DNA of 33,058 nucleotides from Methylococcales bacterium (GTDB lineage Bacteria; Pseudomonadota; Gammaproteobacteria; Methylococcales; Methylomonadaceae), in contig QVQD01000227.1 of the NCBI GenBank assembly GCA_003584875.1, forward strand, positions 1 to 33,058. Direction: 5' to 3'. The notes under the pieces were generated by a model. It made no database searches. It saw nothing but the letters and a program-made list of their open reading frames with translations, and was not told the origin of the DNA. This document shows positions 15,373 through 24,777 of this stretch, one piece after another (the first letter of the stretch is position 1; the number at the start of each line of letters is the position of its first letter). Made by a program: the position numbers and the translations under genes.

Positions 15373-17514
15373 ATGGCTCAAAAGAGTTTTAATTTGATTT
15401 TTGAAACTGATACTGCTGGTTTAATCACGGTTGATAACTTGGCTTTACGTCAGGTAACAGGCTTTAAATCAGAGGAGTTGACGGGTCAATCTTATCAGTT
15501 ACTGCTACATCCCTGCATGCCTAAAGAGGTGCTCTTAGATTTGCAGAAAACAGTTAATTCAGGGGCGCAATGGACCGGCGTCATAAAACTTAATTGCCAA
15601 AATAAAGGTTTTTATTGGGAGAACTTTACTGTTACCCCTATTTATAAAGGCTCAAACAAAATCATTGGTTTTCGGTATAGTGGTCAAAGAGCAAGTGATG
15701 AAGAAATCAAGGCTGCTCAAGAATTCTACAATGATATCAATTCAGGAAAGCAGCATTTAATCAGCACCCTGTCATCACGGGAGAAATCTGCAGGTCTGTT
15801 AGGACGATTTTCTTTAACTCAGAAAATAGTTGCGCCTTTCTTAGTGATGTTTTTTGGGCAAGCGATTGCCCTAGCAAGCTTGCTGATGAAAGCAGATTAT
15901 CTTTACCCTATCTTAGCTTTTGGATTTAGTACCATTATTGGTTTAGCACTATTAATTTGGATAGTCACTGATACTAAATCGGTGATTGCTGATTTTTTAA
16001 AGGGTTTAAGAGCCTTTGATCGAGGCAATTTCTCAGCCAGAATAAATTATTTTGGTAATAATGAGTTTGGTTTAATGGCTAGGTTATTCAACCGTAGCGT
16101 TAACTTAGTTGATTCATCCTTAAATGACATTAATCAATCAATTAGTGCATTAGGTGCTGGCGACTTTGGTTATCGAATTGAATTAACCATGGAAAAAGAT
16201 TTTGAGTCTACAAAAAGCAGTGTAAATGCCACCTATGCTAGACTTGAATCTATCTTATATTTACTAAAACAACATATTAAAGCCTTAAGTACTGGAGACT
16301 TATTCGACGTTGATGATGATCACGCAACGGGTGAATATAAAATACTTTTTGATTACATCACTCAGATACAAGAAAAACAACACAATAGATTAGTTGAAAT
16401 GATCGCTTGTGTTAATGCAGCTGGGCAAGGTGATTTTAGTATGCGTATGACGGAAAATACTAATCCATCTTCTAACACTTTGCTAGAACAGCAAATTAAT
16501 CGATTATTTAATGCAGTTGAAGGAAATTTAACTGATATTAGTCGAATTGTTGATGAATTGGCGTTAGGTAAATTAAGTGAGGAGATTACTACCAACTATC
16601 CAGGTATTTTTGGTAAAACTGCCCAAGGTATTAATCATCTGCGACAAACACTTATTGATATGATTAATGTCATGACTGATTCGGTGAATGTTATACACAA
16701 GGCTTCTTTACAAATAAGCAATGACAACATTGATTTTGCTCAGCGCACTGAATTACAGTCAGTCAACTTGCAAAAAAATACTAGAAGCATGCATGTTTTA
16801 TCGGCAAAAGTTAAAGAAACTGCCGATATTGCAAAAATTGCCAATGAATTAATCGTTAAAACCTCTGATACCGCTATTCAAGGCGGTAAAGCCGTTCATG
16901 AAGTGGTTAGCACTATGAATGCGATTAATGAAAGTGCCATAAAGGTCTCTAATATCATCAGTTTGATTGATGAAATTGCCTTCCAAACAAACATATTAGC
17001 GTTAAATGCAGCCGTTGAGGCCGCAAGAGCCGGCTCTCAAGGCAGTGGCTTTGCAGTCGTAGCCAATGAGGTACGCACTCTAGCCCAACGCTCAGCTAAT
17101 GCAGCAAAAGAAATTAAAGCTCTGATAGGGGTTTCAGCTGCCAATGTAGAAAAAGGTAATCAATGTGTTAATGATGCAGGTACAACTATTAATAATGTTG
17201 TCAGCTCTGTCGCTCAAGTAACAGAATTAATGGCAAAAATATCCTTGGCATCTGCTGAACAAGGTTTAGGCATTGATCAGGTCAGTGATCTCATTACACA
17301 AATTGATACCATCACAAAAATGAATGATGCCCTCGCATTGGAATCAATAGATTCTGCCTCTGTTTTGGAAAAGCAATCACGCGTTTTGGCTGAGATGCTC
17401 AGTAATTATTTTTCAAGCTCAGAGCAACAGTCTGTGACGCATCATAAGCAGTCAGAAATTCGGCATGATCATTCAGAAGATGAGAGTATTAGCACAAAGT
17501 TTGAATTGTTTTGA
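15373..17514 (+). CDS. Methyl-accepting chemotaxis protein with Aer-like PAS domain
   Basis: 713 residues. An N-terminal cytoplasmic PAS domain of Aer type (about 8-105: LITVDNLALRQVTGFKSEEL, LLHPCMP, YWENFTVTPIY) is followed by two membrane helices (about 152-172 and 178-198) with almost no periplasmic loop, then HAMP-like segments (about 199-440) and the MCP signalling domain. The conserved hairpin tip reads FQTNILALNAAVEAARAG from F537. Aer-type receptors sense redox state through a PAS-bound flavin; whether this PAS binds FAD cannot be told. No other chemotaxis gene is in the window, so it must use CheA/CheW encoded elsewhere. The GGDEF protein follows about 230 bases later. Confidence 0.93.
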   Translation: MAQKSFNLIFETDTAGLITVDNLALRQVTGFKSEELTGQSYQLLLHPCMPKEVLLDLQKTVNSGAQWTGVIKLNCQNKGFYWENFTVTPIYKGSNKIIGFRYSGQRASDEEIKAAQEFYNDINSGKQHLISTLSSREKSAGLLGRFSLTQKIVAPFLVMFFGQAIALASLLMKADYLYPILAFGFSTIIGLALLIWIVTDTKSVIADFLKGLRAFDRGNFSARINYFGNNEFGLMARLFNRSVNLVDSSLNDINQSISALGAGDFGYRIELTMEKDFESTKSSVNATYARLESILYLLKQHIKALSTGDLFDVDDDHATGEYKILFDYITQIQEKQHNRLVEMIACVNAAGQGDFSMRMTENTNPSSNTLLEQQINRLFNAVEGNLTDISRIVDELALGKLSEEITTNYPGIFGKTAQGINHLRQTLIDMINVMTDSVNVIHKASLQISNDNIDFAQRTELQSVNLQKNTRSMHVLSAKVKETADIAKIANELIVKTSDTAIQGGKAVHEVVSTMNAINESAIKVSNIISLIDEIAFQTNILALNAAVEAARAGSQGSGFAVVANEVRTLAQRSANAAKEIKALIGVSAANVEKGNQCVNDAGTTINNVVSSVAQVTELMAKISLASAEQGLGIDQVSDLITQIDTITKMNDALALESIDSASVLEKQSRVLAEMLSNYFSSSEQQSVTHHKQSEIRHDHSEDESISTKFELF

Positions 17515-17601
17515 TGCTGCATAGATCCGCAAATTAGCCGTATTACTTTTTCTCATGCAATGGCGTCACTGACCTACGTAATTATCTGTGAGCACTATCT
17601 T

Positions 17602-17690
17602 TAGGCTGGAATAAGACTTTACGAGCGAACCGGCAGAGCATTTACTAGGACATTTTGTCGGTTTATGCTTTCTCTAAATCGACCCACAAA
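17602..17690. repeat. Degenerate GGCCGGAATAAGGC-type repeat remnant
   Basis: TAGGCTGGAATAAGAC and the downstream TTGTCGGTTTATGCTT resemble the ends of the elements at 7343 and 32048 but with many changes. The in-frame ATG at 17665 lies inside this remnant, one reason to prefer a later start for the next gene. Confidence 0.4.
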
Positions 17691-17748
17691 TGAAACATTA
17701 ATTATAATAGCTCATTATCCATCACGATTCACTCAGAGCGATTCCTGT

Positions 17749-20223
17749 ATGACTATAAATCCATCAACATCTAAAGCCGATTTATTCCAGCGAGCATGGC
17801 AATTAAGCATTGATTTAATGCCTTTATTTAGCTTAGCCGATTCAGATGTTTCTGAATCGTTACTCGAAAGAACGCAAGAATTAATGACAGCCTCAGGCTT
17901 AATTATGCTGATAGACGGCAAATTCATCAGTTATGGCTCTGTACCTAATCAACAACAAACTCAGCAGTTATTAGTTTGGCTAAGCCAGCAAACACAAGAG
18001 GCTGTTTTTAGTTGTACTAACTTAGCTGAACAATTCCCCGTAGCAGCTGAATACCCAAATCAGTTATCGGCTTTATTAGCCTTAGGAATTCCAGTCTCAA
18101 AGAATAATGGCCTAGCTTGGTTTCGATCTAAAAATTGCTTGCCATGGTCAGACCACGAAATTGAAATCAGTCGACTCATTAACAATAGCTTGTCAGAGGT
18201 ATTTAGTCAGCAACACTTAATGGCTGAATTAATTGAAGAACGTAAGCAAATGAGTTTCTTTTTTAACAATACCCCAACCCTAATAGGTTATTGGGATGTT
18301 AATCTAATTAACCAGTTTTGTAATAAAGCCTACTCAAAATGGTTTGGTCAGACGCCAGCCGCTATAAAAGGTAAGCATTTACGTGAACTCTTAGGCGATA
18401 AAGTTTACAACAGCATTTCATCTGAAATTGCCGGTGCAATGAATGGCGAAATACAACAATTTGAACGCCATTATACTAATGCAGAAACGGGCGAAACTAT
18501 TTACACCTTAACGAGTTACTATCCAGACATGGAGAACGGTCAAATCAAAGGTTTCTTTGTGATAGGTGTTGATATAACTGATCACGTTCGACTTAAAGAC
18601 CTCAGTCTTAAGAATGAAACCATTCTAAATAGCATGACTAAAGGCATTTTGTTAACGGATCAAAATCAACAAGTTATTTATATAAATCCAACTTTTGAAG
18701 GCATGAGTGGTTATACGCTCACAGACCTTCAGGGTAAAAGCTTTGATGTTTTGCAAGGTTCAAACACTGACCAGAAAGAAGTACAAAAAATTAAAGCGGC
18801 ATTAACCGACCAGCAAGTTTATCAAGGTGAAATACTCAGCTATCGCAAAAACGGTACTGAGTTTTGGAATGAAATCCACATCAATCCCATTTATGATGTT
18901 AAAAACAAGCTTAGCCAATTCATCTATTTTCAAAGTGACATTAGCAATCGTAAACGCTTAGAAGTTGAGTTAATTACTTCAGAAAATCAATTTAGAACAT
19001 TAGCTAATGCCGCCCCGGTTTTGATTTGGCTCGCTGGACTAGACAAGCTATGTTATTGGTTTAATACAACCTGGTTAGAGTTTACCGGCAGGAGTATGGA
19101 ACAAGAAAACGGTAATGGCTGGGCAGAAGGTGTGCATCCAGAAGACTTTGATCGTTGCTTAGATATTTATGTTACTAATTTTGATAAACGCCTACCTTTT
19201 AGAATGGAGTACCGTTTACGTCGATATGATGGCGAATACCGCTGGATTGATGATTATGGTGTGCCTAGATTTAATGAGCGGCGCGAATTTGAAGGCTATA
19301 TTGGTGCTTGTACGGATGTAACCGACATTAGAAACTCTAAAACAGCCAGCGATTTTTATAATATTTCTCATGAAATTATCTACAGCACTGATATAGAGGG
19401 CAGAATTTTAGAGGTTAATGCGCGTTTCTTAGAAGTTACAGGCTACCAACTTGAAGAAGTGATCGGTAAGAATGTCGAGTTATTACAATCAGGTATTCAT
19501 GAGCCTGATTTCTTTAGCCAAATGTCGCAATCACTTAATGAAATAGATTTTTGGTCGGGTGAAATTACTAACAAAAATAAAGCGGGTCAATTATTTACGG
19601 CAATTACCAGTATCAGCGCCATTCGTGATACTGCGGGTCAAATTGTGCGCTATTTAGCGATTGCTAGTGATATTTCTACAGTGGTTGAGTCTCGAAATAG
19701 ATTAGAACTTTTAGCTCATTATGACACCTTAACAAAATTACCTAATCGTATGCTCTATATGGATCGCCTAAAGAAAGCGATGGCTACAATAAATCGTGAG
19801 GGCGATAATTTGGCGGTCATGTTTATAGATTTGGACGGCTTTAAGCAAATCAACGATGTCTATGGACACGATATAGGCGATAAAGTCTTAATTACGGTGA
19901 GTCAACGAATGAAACAGTCGCTTAGAGAAACCGATACCGTAGCGCGTCTAGGAGGCGATGAATTCATCGTATTATTAACTGGATTATCAGCCAAAGAAAT
20001 GGCCGGCACGCCCGCTAAACATTTGTTACAAGCCTGTTATAGTCCCATTATTGTTAACGATTTAACGCTCAATGTTTCTGCCAGTATTGGCATCAGTCTT
20101 TATAGCAAACAGCTAGCCCATCAAGGTTTGACTATAGATAGTCTCATTAACCAAGCCGACCAAGCCATGTATGTCGCTAAACAAAGTGGCAAAAATCGTT
20201 ATCATTATTTTGATGAAATGTGA
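17749..20223 (+). CDS. Diguanylate cyclase with PHY-like and four PAS domains
   Basis: 824 residues from ATG 17749; ATG 17665 would add 28 residues but lies in repeat-derived DNA. Residues about 20-165 resemble a phytochrome PHY domain (RTQELMTASGL, LLVWLSQQ, VFSCTNLAEQFP, GLAWFRSK near 121-128, LPWSDHEIE near 132-140), without the bilin-binding PAS-GAF module and without the PHY tongue. Four PAS domains follow (about 165-290, 290-410, 415-535, 540-650), then a GGDEF domain with an intact active site RLGGDEF (GGDEF at 735-739) and an inhibitory I-site RETD (726-729) five residues upstream. No EAL domain follows. It should make cyclic-di-GMP with product inhibition; the signals sensed are unknown. 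Confidence 0.9.
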   Translation: MTINPSTSKADLFQRAWQLSIDLMPLFSLADSDVSESLLERTQELMTASGLIMLIDGKFISYGSVPNQQQTQQLLVWLSQQTQEAVFSCTNLAEQFPVAAEYPNQLSALLALGIPVSKNNGLAWFRSKNCLPWSDHEIEISRLINNSLSEVFSQQHLMAELIEERKQMSFFFNNTPTLIGYWDVNLINQFCNKAYSKWFGQTPAAIKGKHLRELLGDKVYNSISSEIAGAMNGEIQQFERHYTNAETGETIYTLTSYYPDMENGQIKGFFVIGVDITDHVRLKDLSLKNETILNSMTKGILLTDQNQQVIYINPTFEGMSGYTLTDLQGKSFDVLQGSNTDQKEVQKIKAALTDQQVYQGEILSYRKNGTEFWNEIHINPIYDVKNKLSQFIYFQSDISNRKRLEVELITSENQFRTLANAAPVLIWLAGLDKLCYWFNTTWLEFTGRSMEQENGNGWAEGVHPEDFDRCLDIYVTNFDKRLPFRMEYRLRRYDGEYRWIDDYGVPRFNERREFEGYIGACTDVTDIRNSKTASDFYNISHEIIYSTDIEGRILEVNARFLEVTGYQLEEVIGKNVELLQSGIHEPDFFSQMSQSLNEIDFWSGEITNKNKAGQLFTAITSISAIRDTAGQIVRYLAIASDISTVVESRNRLELLAHYDTLTKLPNRMLYMDRLKKAMATINREGDNLAVMFIDLDGFKQINDVYGHDIGDKVLITVSQRMKQSLRETDTVARLGGDEFIVLLTGLSAKEMAGTPAKHLLQACYSPIIVNDLTLNVSASIGISLYSKQLAHQGLTIDSLINQADQAMYVAKQSGKNRYHYFDEM

Positions 20224-20260
20224 TGTAAGTTGAGTGGTTGATCATGCGCTCATGGAATCG

Positions 20261-20283
20261 GTAGGGGCGTATTGCCTACGCCC
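20261..20283. repeat. GTAGGGGCGTATTGC-type short palindrome
   Basis: GTAGGGGCGTATTGCCTACG followed by CCC lies in the short convergent gap between the diguanylate cyclase and yjdM stops, a plausible place for a shared transcript-end hairpin. Confidence 0.6.
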
Positions 20284-20294
20284 ATCCAAATCGA

Positions 20295-20636
20295 CTAGAT
20301 TTTCTTAACGAATTCAGACTTAAGCTTCATCGCGCCAATACCATCAATTTTACAATCGATGTCATGATCACCATCGATCAAACGAATGTTTTTGACTTTA
20401 GTACCCACTTTAACCACCAATGAAGAGCCTTTTACTTTAAGATCTTTAATTACCGTTACGCTATCACCATCTTGCAATAAATTTCCATTAGCATCTTTAA
20501 TGATGCGAGTATCAGTGGTGTCATCGCCATTACCTGCCTTAGGCCATTCGTGTGCGCATTCTGGGCAAATAAAATTATCACCCTCTTCGTAGGTGTATTC
20601 AGAGCCACAGACAGGGCAGGGGGGGAGCATAGTCAT
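20295..20636 (-). CDS. yjdM: YjdM/PhnA-type zinc-ribbon protein
   Basis: 113 residues. The N terminus [17 protein letters not shown] and ICPECAHEW give a four-cysteine zinc ribbon (CxxC and CxxC). The C-terminal part ([20 protein letters not shown], then [12 protein letters not shown]) is the SH3-like barrel of the YjdM (PhnA) family. Despite its old name 'alkylphosphonate utilization protein', a role in phosphonate metabolism is not established. The start may be the second methionine (20630). Confidence 0.93.
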   Translation of the reverse strand: MTMLPPCPVCGSEYTYEEGDNFICPECAHEWPKAGNGDDTTDTRIIKDANGNLLQDGDSVTVIKDLKVKGSSLVVKVGTKVKNIRLIDGDHDIDCKIDGIGAMKLKSEFVKKI

Positions 20637-20769
20637 TATTATTACCTAATTAAACGAGTCTCAACCTTGTGGAATACGAGGTATCTTGAGGCGGCATGAT
20701 GCCAGATTTAAGGGTTCGTTGTCTACTCGCTAGCTAATATAGTCGCTGATATTGCATAAGCCACAAGCT

Positions 20770-21573
20770 TTATCCCCCACCTTTCTTGCTCATCATGCCT
20801 TTAGATGGGTTATAGCCAACGATAGCCGCTGCCATAAACACGATGAACGCGCTGAGCGTGTAGAAAAAAGCCTGTTGATCAAATTGTCCATATAAAGCAA
20901 AGCGAATTAATTCCACGGCTTGAGAAAAAGGATTGTATTCGGCTAGTTTGGCGAGTAGAGCACTGGATTCTTTCATCTTCCATAAAGGATAGAGTGCGGT
21001 AGACATAAAGAACATAGGGAAAATTACAAAATTCATCACCCCAGCAAAATTCTCTAGTTGCTTGATAAAAGAGGATAGCAACAAGCCTAGCGCACCTAAC
21101 ATTAAGCCCGATAATATTAAGGTAGGCATCACCCATAGATAGCCTTGCCACGGTGCATGTATGTCATAAAACCATGCGATGGCTAAAAATACATACACCT
21201 GTAAGATCGATACAAAAGTACCTGCTAATAATTTGCTGAGTAATAAAAACCAACGGGGCAGGGGGCAGACCATTAATATGCGCATACTACCCATTTCGCG
21301 GTCATAGACCATTGATAAGGAGCTTTGCATACCGTTAAATAACTGAATCATGCCGATCAGCCCTGGTGTGATATAGACTTCGTACAATATATAGGTTTCA
21401 TAAGGTGGGGTGATGGCTAGACCTAAAGCCGCTCTAAAGCCGGCTGCAAAGACAAATAACCAAATCAGCGGTCGAACGAGTGCTGAAATAAAGCGTTCGC
21501 GTTGGGTAATAAAGCGCCAGAGTTCTCTGCCGATAATGCCCGACATGGCGCGCCAATAATGTACTAAATTCAT
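20770..21573 (-). CDS. ABC-2 type permease of the PQQ-dehydrogenase-associated ABC system
   Basis: 267 residues with six predicted membrane helices in an ABC-2 permease fold: an N-terminal cytoplasmic stretch (RELWRFITQRERFISALVRP), then helices including LIWLFVFAAGFRAALGL and VMNFVIFPMFFMSTALYP, which carries the usual FPMFFxSxALYPL signature. It is the last gene of the four-gene unit and its ATG overlaps the ATPase stop by four bases. The family accompanies PQQ-dependent alcohol catabolism genes; the exported substrate is not known. Confidence 0.9.
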   Translation of the reverse strand: MNLVHYWRAMSGIIGRELWRFITQRERFISALVRPLIWLFVFAAGFRAALGLAITPPYETYILYEVYITPGLIGMIQLFNGMQSSLSMVYDREMGSMRILMVCPLPRWFLLLSKLLAGTFVSILQVYVFLAIAWFYDIHAPWQGYLWVMPTLILSGLMLGALGLLLSSFIKQLENFAGVMNFVIFPMFFMSTALYPLWKMKESSALLAKLAEYNPFSQAVELIRFALYGQFDQQAFFYTLSAFIVFMAAAIVGYNPSKGMMSKKGGG

Positions 21574-22316
21574 GACGCTTCTCCTTGCGTTAAACTATAA
21601 AAGGCGTCTTTAATTGAGGAGGTTTCTGTGGCGGCTAAGACTTCATCAACCGTGCCTTTAGCTTTAACACACCCTTTATGTAATACCACTAAATGATCGT
21701 CAGGAAATATCTCATCAATTAAATGGCTTGCCCATAAAACAGCTAAATTTTCGTCTGCAGCTAATTGATGTACATAATCAACAATCGCTAAACGGCTAGG
21801 AACATCTAAGCCGACGGTGGGCTCATCTAACAATAATAAGGCGGGTTTATGTAATAAGGCTCTGGCAATTTCTACGCGGCGTTTATGACCGCCATTCAAC
21901 TGGCGTATTTTTTCAAAGCGCCGTTCAAACATGTTTAAGCGTTCGAGTTCTTGCTGTATGCGTGGCAGAGCAACTTTGTTGGCTATGCCGTGTAACGCGG
22001 TGTGGTACAGTAAATTCTGCATCACCGTTAAATCCATATCTAGGGTACTTTGTTGGAAAACCACTCCCAATTTAGCCAATGCTAGTCGTGTTTGACGTTT
22101 GATATCATAGCCACATAAGTTTATCTGACCATCACGGCTGTCATATAAACGCGTTATTAAGGAAAACAAGGTGCTTTTTCCTGCGCCATTAGGCCCCAGT
22201 AATAAAGTGCATTCACCGGGTTGTATGCTAAAGCTAACTTGGTCTAAGGCTTTTTTGCCGCTGTAAGCGTAACTTAACTGCTCAATAGCTAAGGCACTAG
22301 TTCTGTTTATAGTCAT
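21570..22316 (-). CDS. ABC transporter ATP-binding protein, PQQ-associated type
   Basis: 248 residues from ATG 22316, chosen because it overlaps the upstream stop as ATGA; a longer frame to 22337 exists. Walker A GPNGAGKST (41-49), Walker B LLLLDEPTVGLD, and an ABC signature that reads LNGGHKRRVEIARALL, not the canonical LSGGQ. That altered signature is typical of the ATPases of the PQQ-associated cassette. It pairs with the ABC-2 permease downstream to form an export-type transporter. All nucleotide-binding motifs are otherwise intact. Confidence 0.91.
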   Translation of the reverse strand: MTINRTSALAIEQLSYAYSGKKALDQVSFSIQPGECTLLLGPNGAGKSTLFSLITRLYDSRDGQINLCGYDIKRQTRLALAKLGVVFQQSTLDMDLTVMQNLLYHTALHGIANKVALPRIQQELERLNMFERRFEKIRQLNGGHKRRVEIARALLHKPALLLLDEPTVGLDVPSRLAIVDYVHQLAADENLAVLWASHLIDEIFPDDHLVVLHKGCVKAKGTVDEVLAATETSSIKDAFYSLTQGEAS

Positions 22317-23278
22317 GGTTTTACTGCTACTCCCCAAGGATAAGTGCCTACTGCTATTGATTTAGTCACGGTTTGACTGTCTAGGTCGATAATAGATATA
22401 TCATTACTAGTGCCGTTTGTGGTGTAAAGACGTTTTTGATCAGGTGAAAAAGCTAGATTCCAGACCCGTTGCCCTACCAGTAAGATTTTTTCGACTTCAA
22501 AGCTTTGGGCATTTATTACTGCAACTCGGTTGGCAGGACCTAAAGCGACATAAGCTCGGTGTCTGTCTTTATCAATAACCACACCCACTGGTTGAATCTT
22601 ATCAGCGGTGATGCCTGAGATTTCAAATTTAATGGTTTTGAGCAGTTGTTGCTTGTTGGCATCTAAAACCATCACACTACCGGCCATTTCAGAGCTGACC
22701 CACAATTGTTGACTGTCTGCAGTAAAACTGACTGCTCTCGGGCGAGGATCAACCAAACTGTTTTCAATGATGTTATTGGTTTTGGTATCTATCCAATGCA
22801 CCATGTTGGTGGTTTCAGAGGCACTGACTAGCCAACGGTTATCAGGGCTAACGGTAATACCTTCGGGTTCTACGCCAACTTTGATTTGTTTGATGGCTTT
22901 TTTCTTATCAACATCAATGACAGTCACCAAGCTATCATCTTCATTTGAAACATAGACCCGATTACCTGCAGGATTTAAAGCGAAGGTTTCAGGGTCTTTG
23001 CCAGAGGGTAGATGTCCGAGTTCCTTAAAGCTGACTGTATCGATGATTTTGATGGTGTTGTCATCACTAGTGGCGATATATAAGTACTTATAGTCAGGAC
23101 TAATGGCGATGCCTCTTGGGCGCTGTCCTATGGGAATGGTTTTGATTAATTTTCCAGCAATAGGATCGACGATGGCTAAGGCATTATCATTTTCTAAGGT
23201 AACAAAGACGCTTTCAGCGGCAACGTTAGTTAGGCAAAGTAACCCTATTATTAGGCTTAAACAGGTTTTTTTTATCAT
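22313..23278 (-). CDS. YVTN-repeat beta-propeller protein, PQQ-associated type
   Basis: 321 residues from ATG 23278 (ATGA overlap with the preceding gene; an ATG at 23290 is also in frame). A signal peptide (MIKKTCLSLIIGLLCLTNVA) is followed by about seven repeats of a beta-propeller blade (for example GKLIKTIPIGQRPRGIAISP, YLYIATSDDNTIKIIDT, GNRVYVSNEDDSLVTVIDV). It should be periplasmic. Proteins of this type accompany the PQQ-dehydrogenase ABC cassette; they are not themselves dehydrogenases. A binding or scaffold role is inferred from the fold only. Confidence 0.9.
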   Translation of the reverse strand: MIKKTCLSLIIGLLCLTNVAAESVFVTLENDNALAIVDPIAGKLIKTIPIGQRPRGIAISPDYKYLYIATSDDNTIKIIDTVSFKELGHLPSGKDPETFALNPAGNRVYVSNEDDSLVTVIDVDKKKAIKQIKVGVEPEGITVSPDNRWLVSASETTNMVHWIDTKTNNIIENSLVDPRPRAVSFTADSQQLWVSSEMAGSVMVLDANKQQLLKTIKFEISGITADKIQPVGVVIDKDRHRAYVALGPANRVAVINAQSFEVEKILLVGQRVWNLAFSPDQKRLYTTNGTSNDISIIDLDSQTVTKSIAVGTYPWGVAVKP

Positions 23279-24465
23279 TGAGGTGTCCATTGACAGTGAG
23301 ATTCAGCTTGATCAAAGCCTAAGGTATCGAGTTCGGTTTTGGGATGTAAAAAGCCTTCGATGGGCGCAACGGCGACTAATGATCTGGGTGCGGCGAGTAA
23401 AACTGGCATTCGTAATTGACCATCCCAGATTCTAAAGGACAGTGGTGCACCGGTGTAGCCATTTAAGGCAAAGGCTGAGCTTAATAGATAAGCTTTGATG
23501 GGTTTCAGTTCGCTAGATAAGCTGCGCGTTGTGGCTTCTCCTAGGGCGCGTATTGCTAGATAAGCGCCATAATCTTGCTCTTCCATCCAACGTCCAGCTT
23601 TTTCTTTAAAGCGGTTTTGTATTTGTATAGCCCCCCAGTTTTCATGGGTTTTATGCCAAGCACTCGCAATTAAGCCTTGCGTCCCTATGACCGGTCTAGC
23701 TAGCCAAGTTCGATAATCGAGATATTCACCAAATTCGCTGTGCTCGTCGGCAACCACTAATACATCATAGTCATCAACTTGCGTAAATACGGCTATATCA
23801 GATTGCGTGGTTTTACGGGCATCATAGGTATGCTCCCAAGTTTTTTCGGTGACTATTTTCATGCCAAAGCGTTTGGCTGAACGTTTTAGCGCATCGGCAT
23901 ATAAACGATCTTCTGGGCTATTACCAATCACTAGAAACCATTTGCTCCAACGTTTCTTGAGCATATATTGCGCTAAAGCATCCGCGCGCATGGCGCGGTT
24001 AGGTAATAGGTGTAAGACATTGCTACGACATTGCTCATTGCGCAAGGCATCATCTAAAGTAGCGACATCGAAGAGCAGCTTATTTTTAGCTGCGGGTAAA
24101 TCGGCTATGGTATTGAGTTGCTCGGGGTTTAGATTAACGATCACGAATTGAAATTTATTAGCGATGTCTTTGTTAAAGGTATCAAGGACATTACCGTCAA
24201 TGGGCACAATAAATTTAACTAAATTAAACTGCTGTCCGGTAAATTCACCGGTGGTATTGTTATCAGCAATGCCAAGCTCTGCACCTTTTAAGCCTTTATC
24301 GATAACAAAAGGATCTAAGTTAGACAGTTGTGGTGGTATTTTTTGCTCTTGGCTTAAATAAGCAATATTGATGCTAAGTTTGGCTTTTGCATAAACAGGC
24401 TGCAGGGTGCTTAGCAAAAGCAGGAAGAAAAGACTAATAAGTATTCGATTAGGTGACGGCATCAT
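23275..24465 (-). CDS. Periplasmic substrate-binding protein, PQQ-associated ABC system
   Basis: 396 residues. A signal peptide (about 1-26, MPSPNRILISLFFLLLLST to PVYA) is followed by a type I periplasmic-binding-protein fold like that of branched-chain amino-acid binding proteins (LSINIAYLSQ, DKGLKGAELGIADNNTTG, FLVIGNSPEDRLYADALKR, DYDVLVVADEHSEFGEYL, AYLAIRALGEA). It is the first gene of the four-gene unit and overlaps the next by four bases. A binding protein joined to an ABC-2 exporter is unusual, but it is the norm for this cassette. The ligand is unknown. Confidence 0.89.
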   Translation of the reverse strand: MMPSPNRILISLFFLLLLSTLQPVYAKAKLSINIAYLSQEQKIPPQLSNLDPFVIDKGLKGAELGIADNNTTGEFTGQQFNLVKFIVPIDGNVLDTFNKDIANKFQFVIVNLNPEQLNTIADLPAAKNKLLFDVATLDDALRNEQCRSNVLHLLPNRAMRADALAQYMLKKRWSKWFLVIGNSPEDRLYADALKRSAKRFGMKIVTEKTWEHTYDARKTTQSDIAVFTQVDDYDVLVVADEHSEFGEYLDYRTWLARPVIGTQGLIASAWHKTHENWGAIQIQNRFKEKAGRWMEEQDYGAYLAIRALGEATTRSLSSELKPIKAYLLSSAFALNGYTGAPLSFRIWDGQLRMPVLLAAPRSLVAVAPIEGFLHPKTELDTLGFDQAESHCQWTPQ

Positions 24466-24558
24466 GTTCTTAGCATTAATAAATTCATTTTTGATAAATA
24501 ATATTTCACGTTACGCGGTAACGTCGTTTTATTCTCATTTGCCGCGCCGAGCACCATA

Positions 24559-24777
24559 GGTTTTGTTGAGATTAGCCCGAAGGGGCGAGGCATGGATGCC
24601 TCGCGTCGGTAGGAGGGCAGGAAGCCTTCTCTACCGACCCCCGACAAAACCGAGGAGCGCAGGAAGCAGCGGCAATCGAGCCGCCTTTTCTTTGGATACT
24701 TTCTTTTGGCGGAGCAAAAGAAAGTATCTCGTTTTCGGGTGCGAATACCCGATTAAATCTATCGTCGCGATAGCGAC
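24559..24777. repeat. Chain of consecutive stem-loops in a 577-base gap
   Basis: An outer stem GGTTTTGT (24559-24566) / ACAAAACC (24644-24651) encloses two hairpins: GCGAGGCAT/ATGCCTCGC (24585-24604) and GTCGGTAG/CTACCGAC (24605-24638). Then come GCGGC/GCCGC (24669-24684) followed by CTTTTC, a perfect 14-bp stem GATACTTTCTTTTG (24695-24728) with loop GCGGAG, TCGGGT/ACCCGA (24735-24752) and GTCGC/GCGAC (24764-24777). Further downstream ATACATCCATGTAT (24799-24812) is palindromic. It is probably a mosaic of intergenic repeats; a structured RNA is possible. Confidence 0.7.

Noticed and set aside
18580-18960. Second PAS domain of the diguanylate cyclase considered as a LOV photosensor (contains VLQGSNTD)
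   Set aside because: The reactive cysteine of the LOV NCRFLQG motif is absent (GKSFDVLQG), so flavin-adduct photochemistry is not expected.
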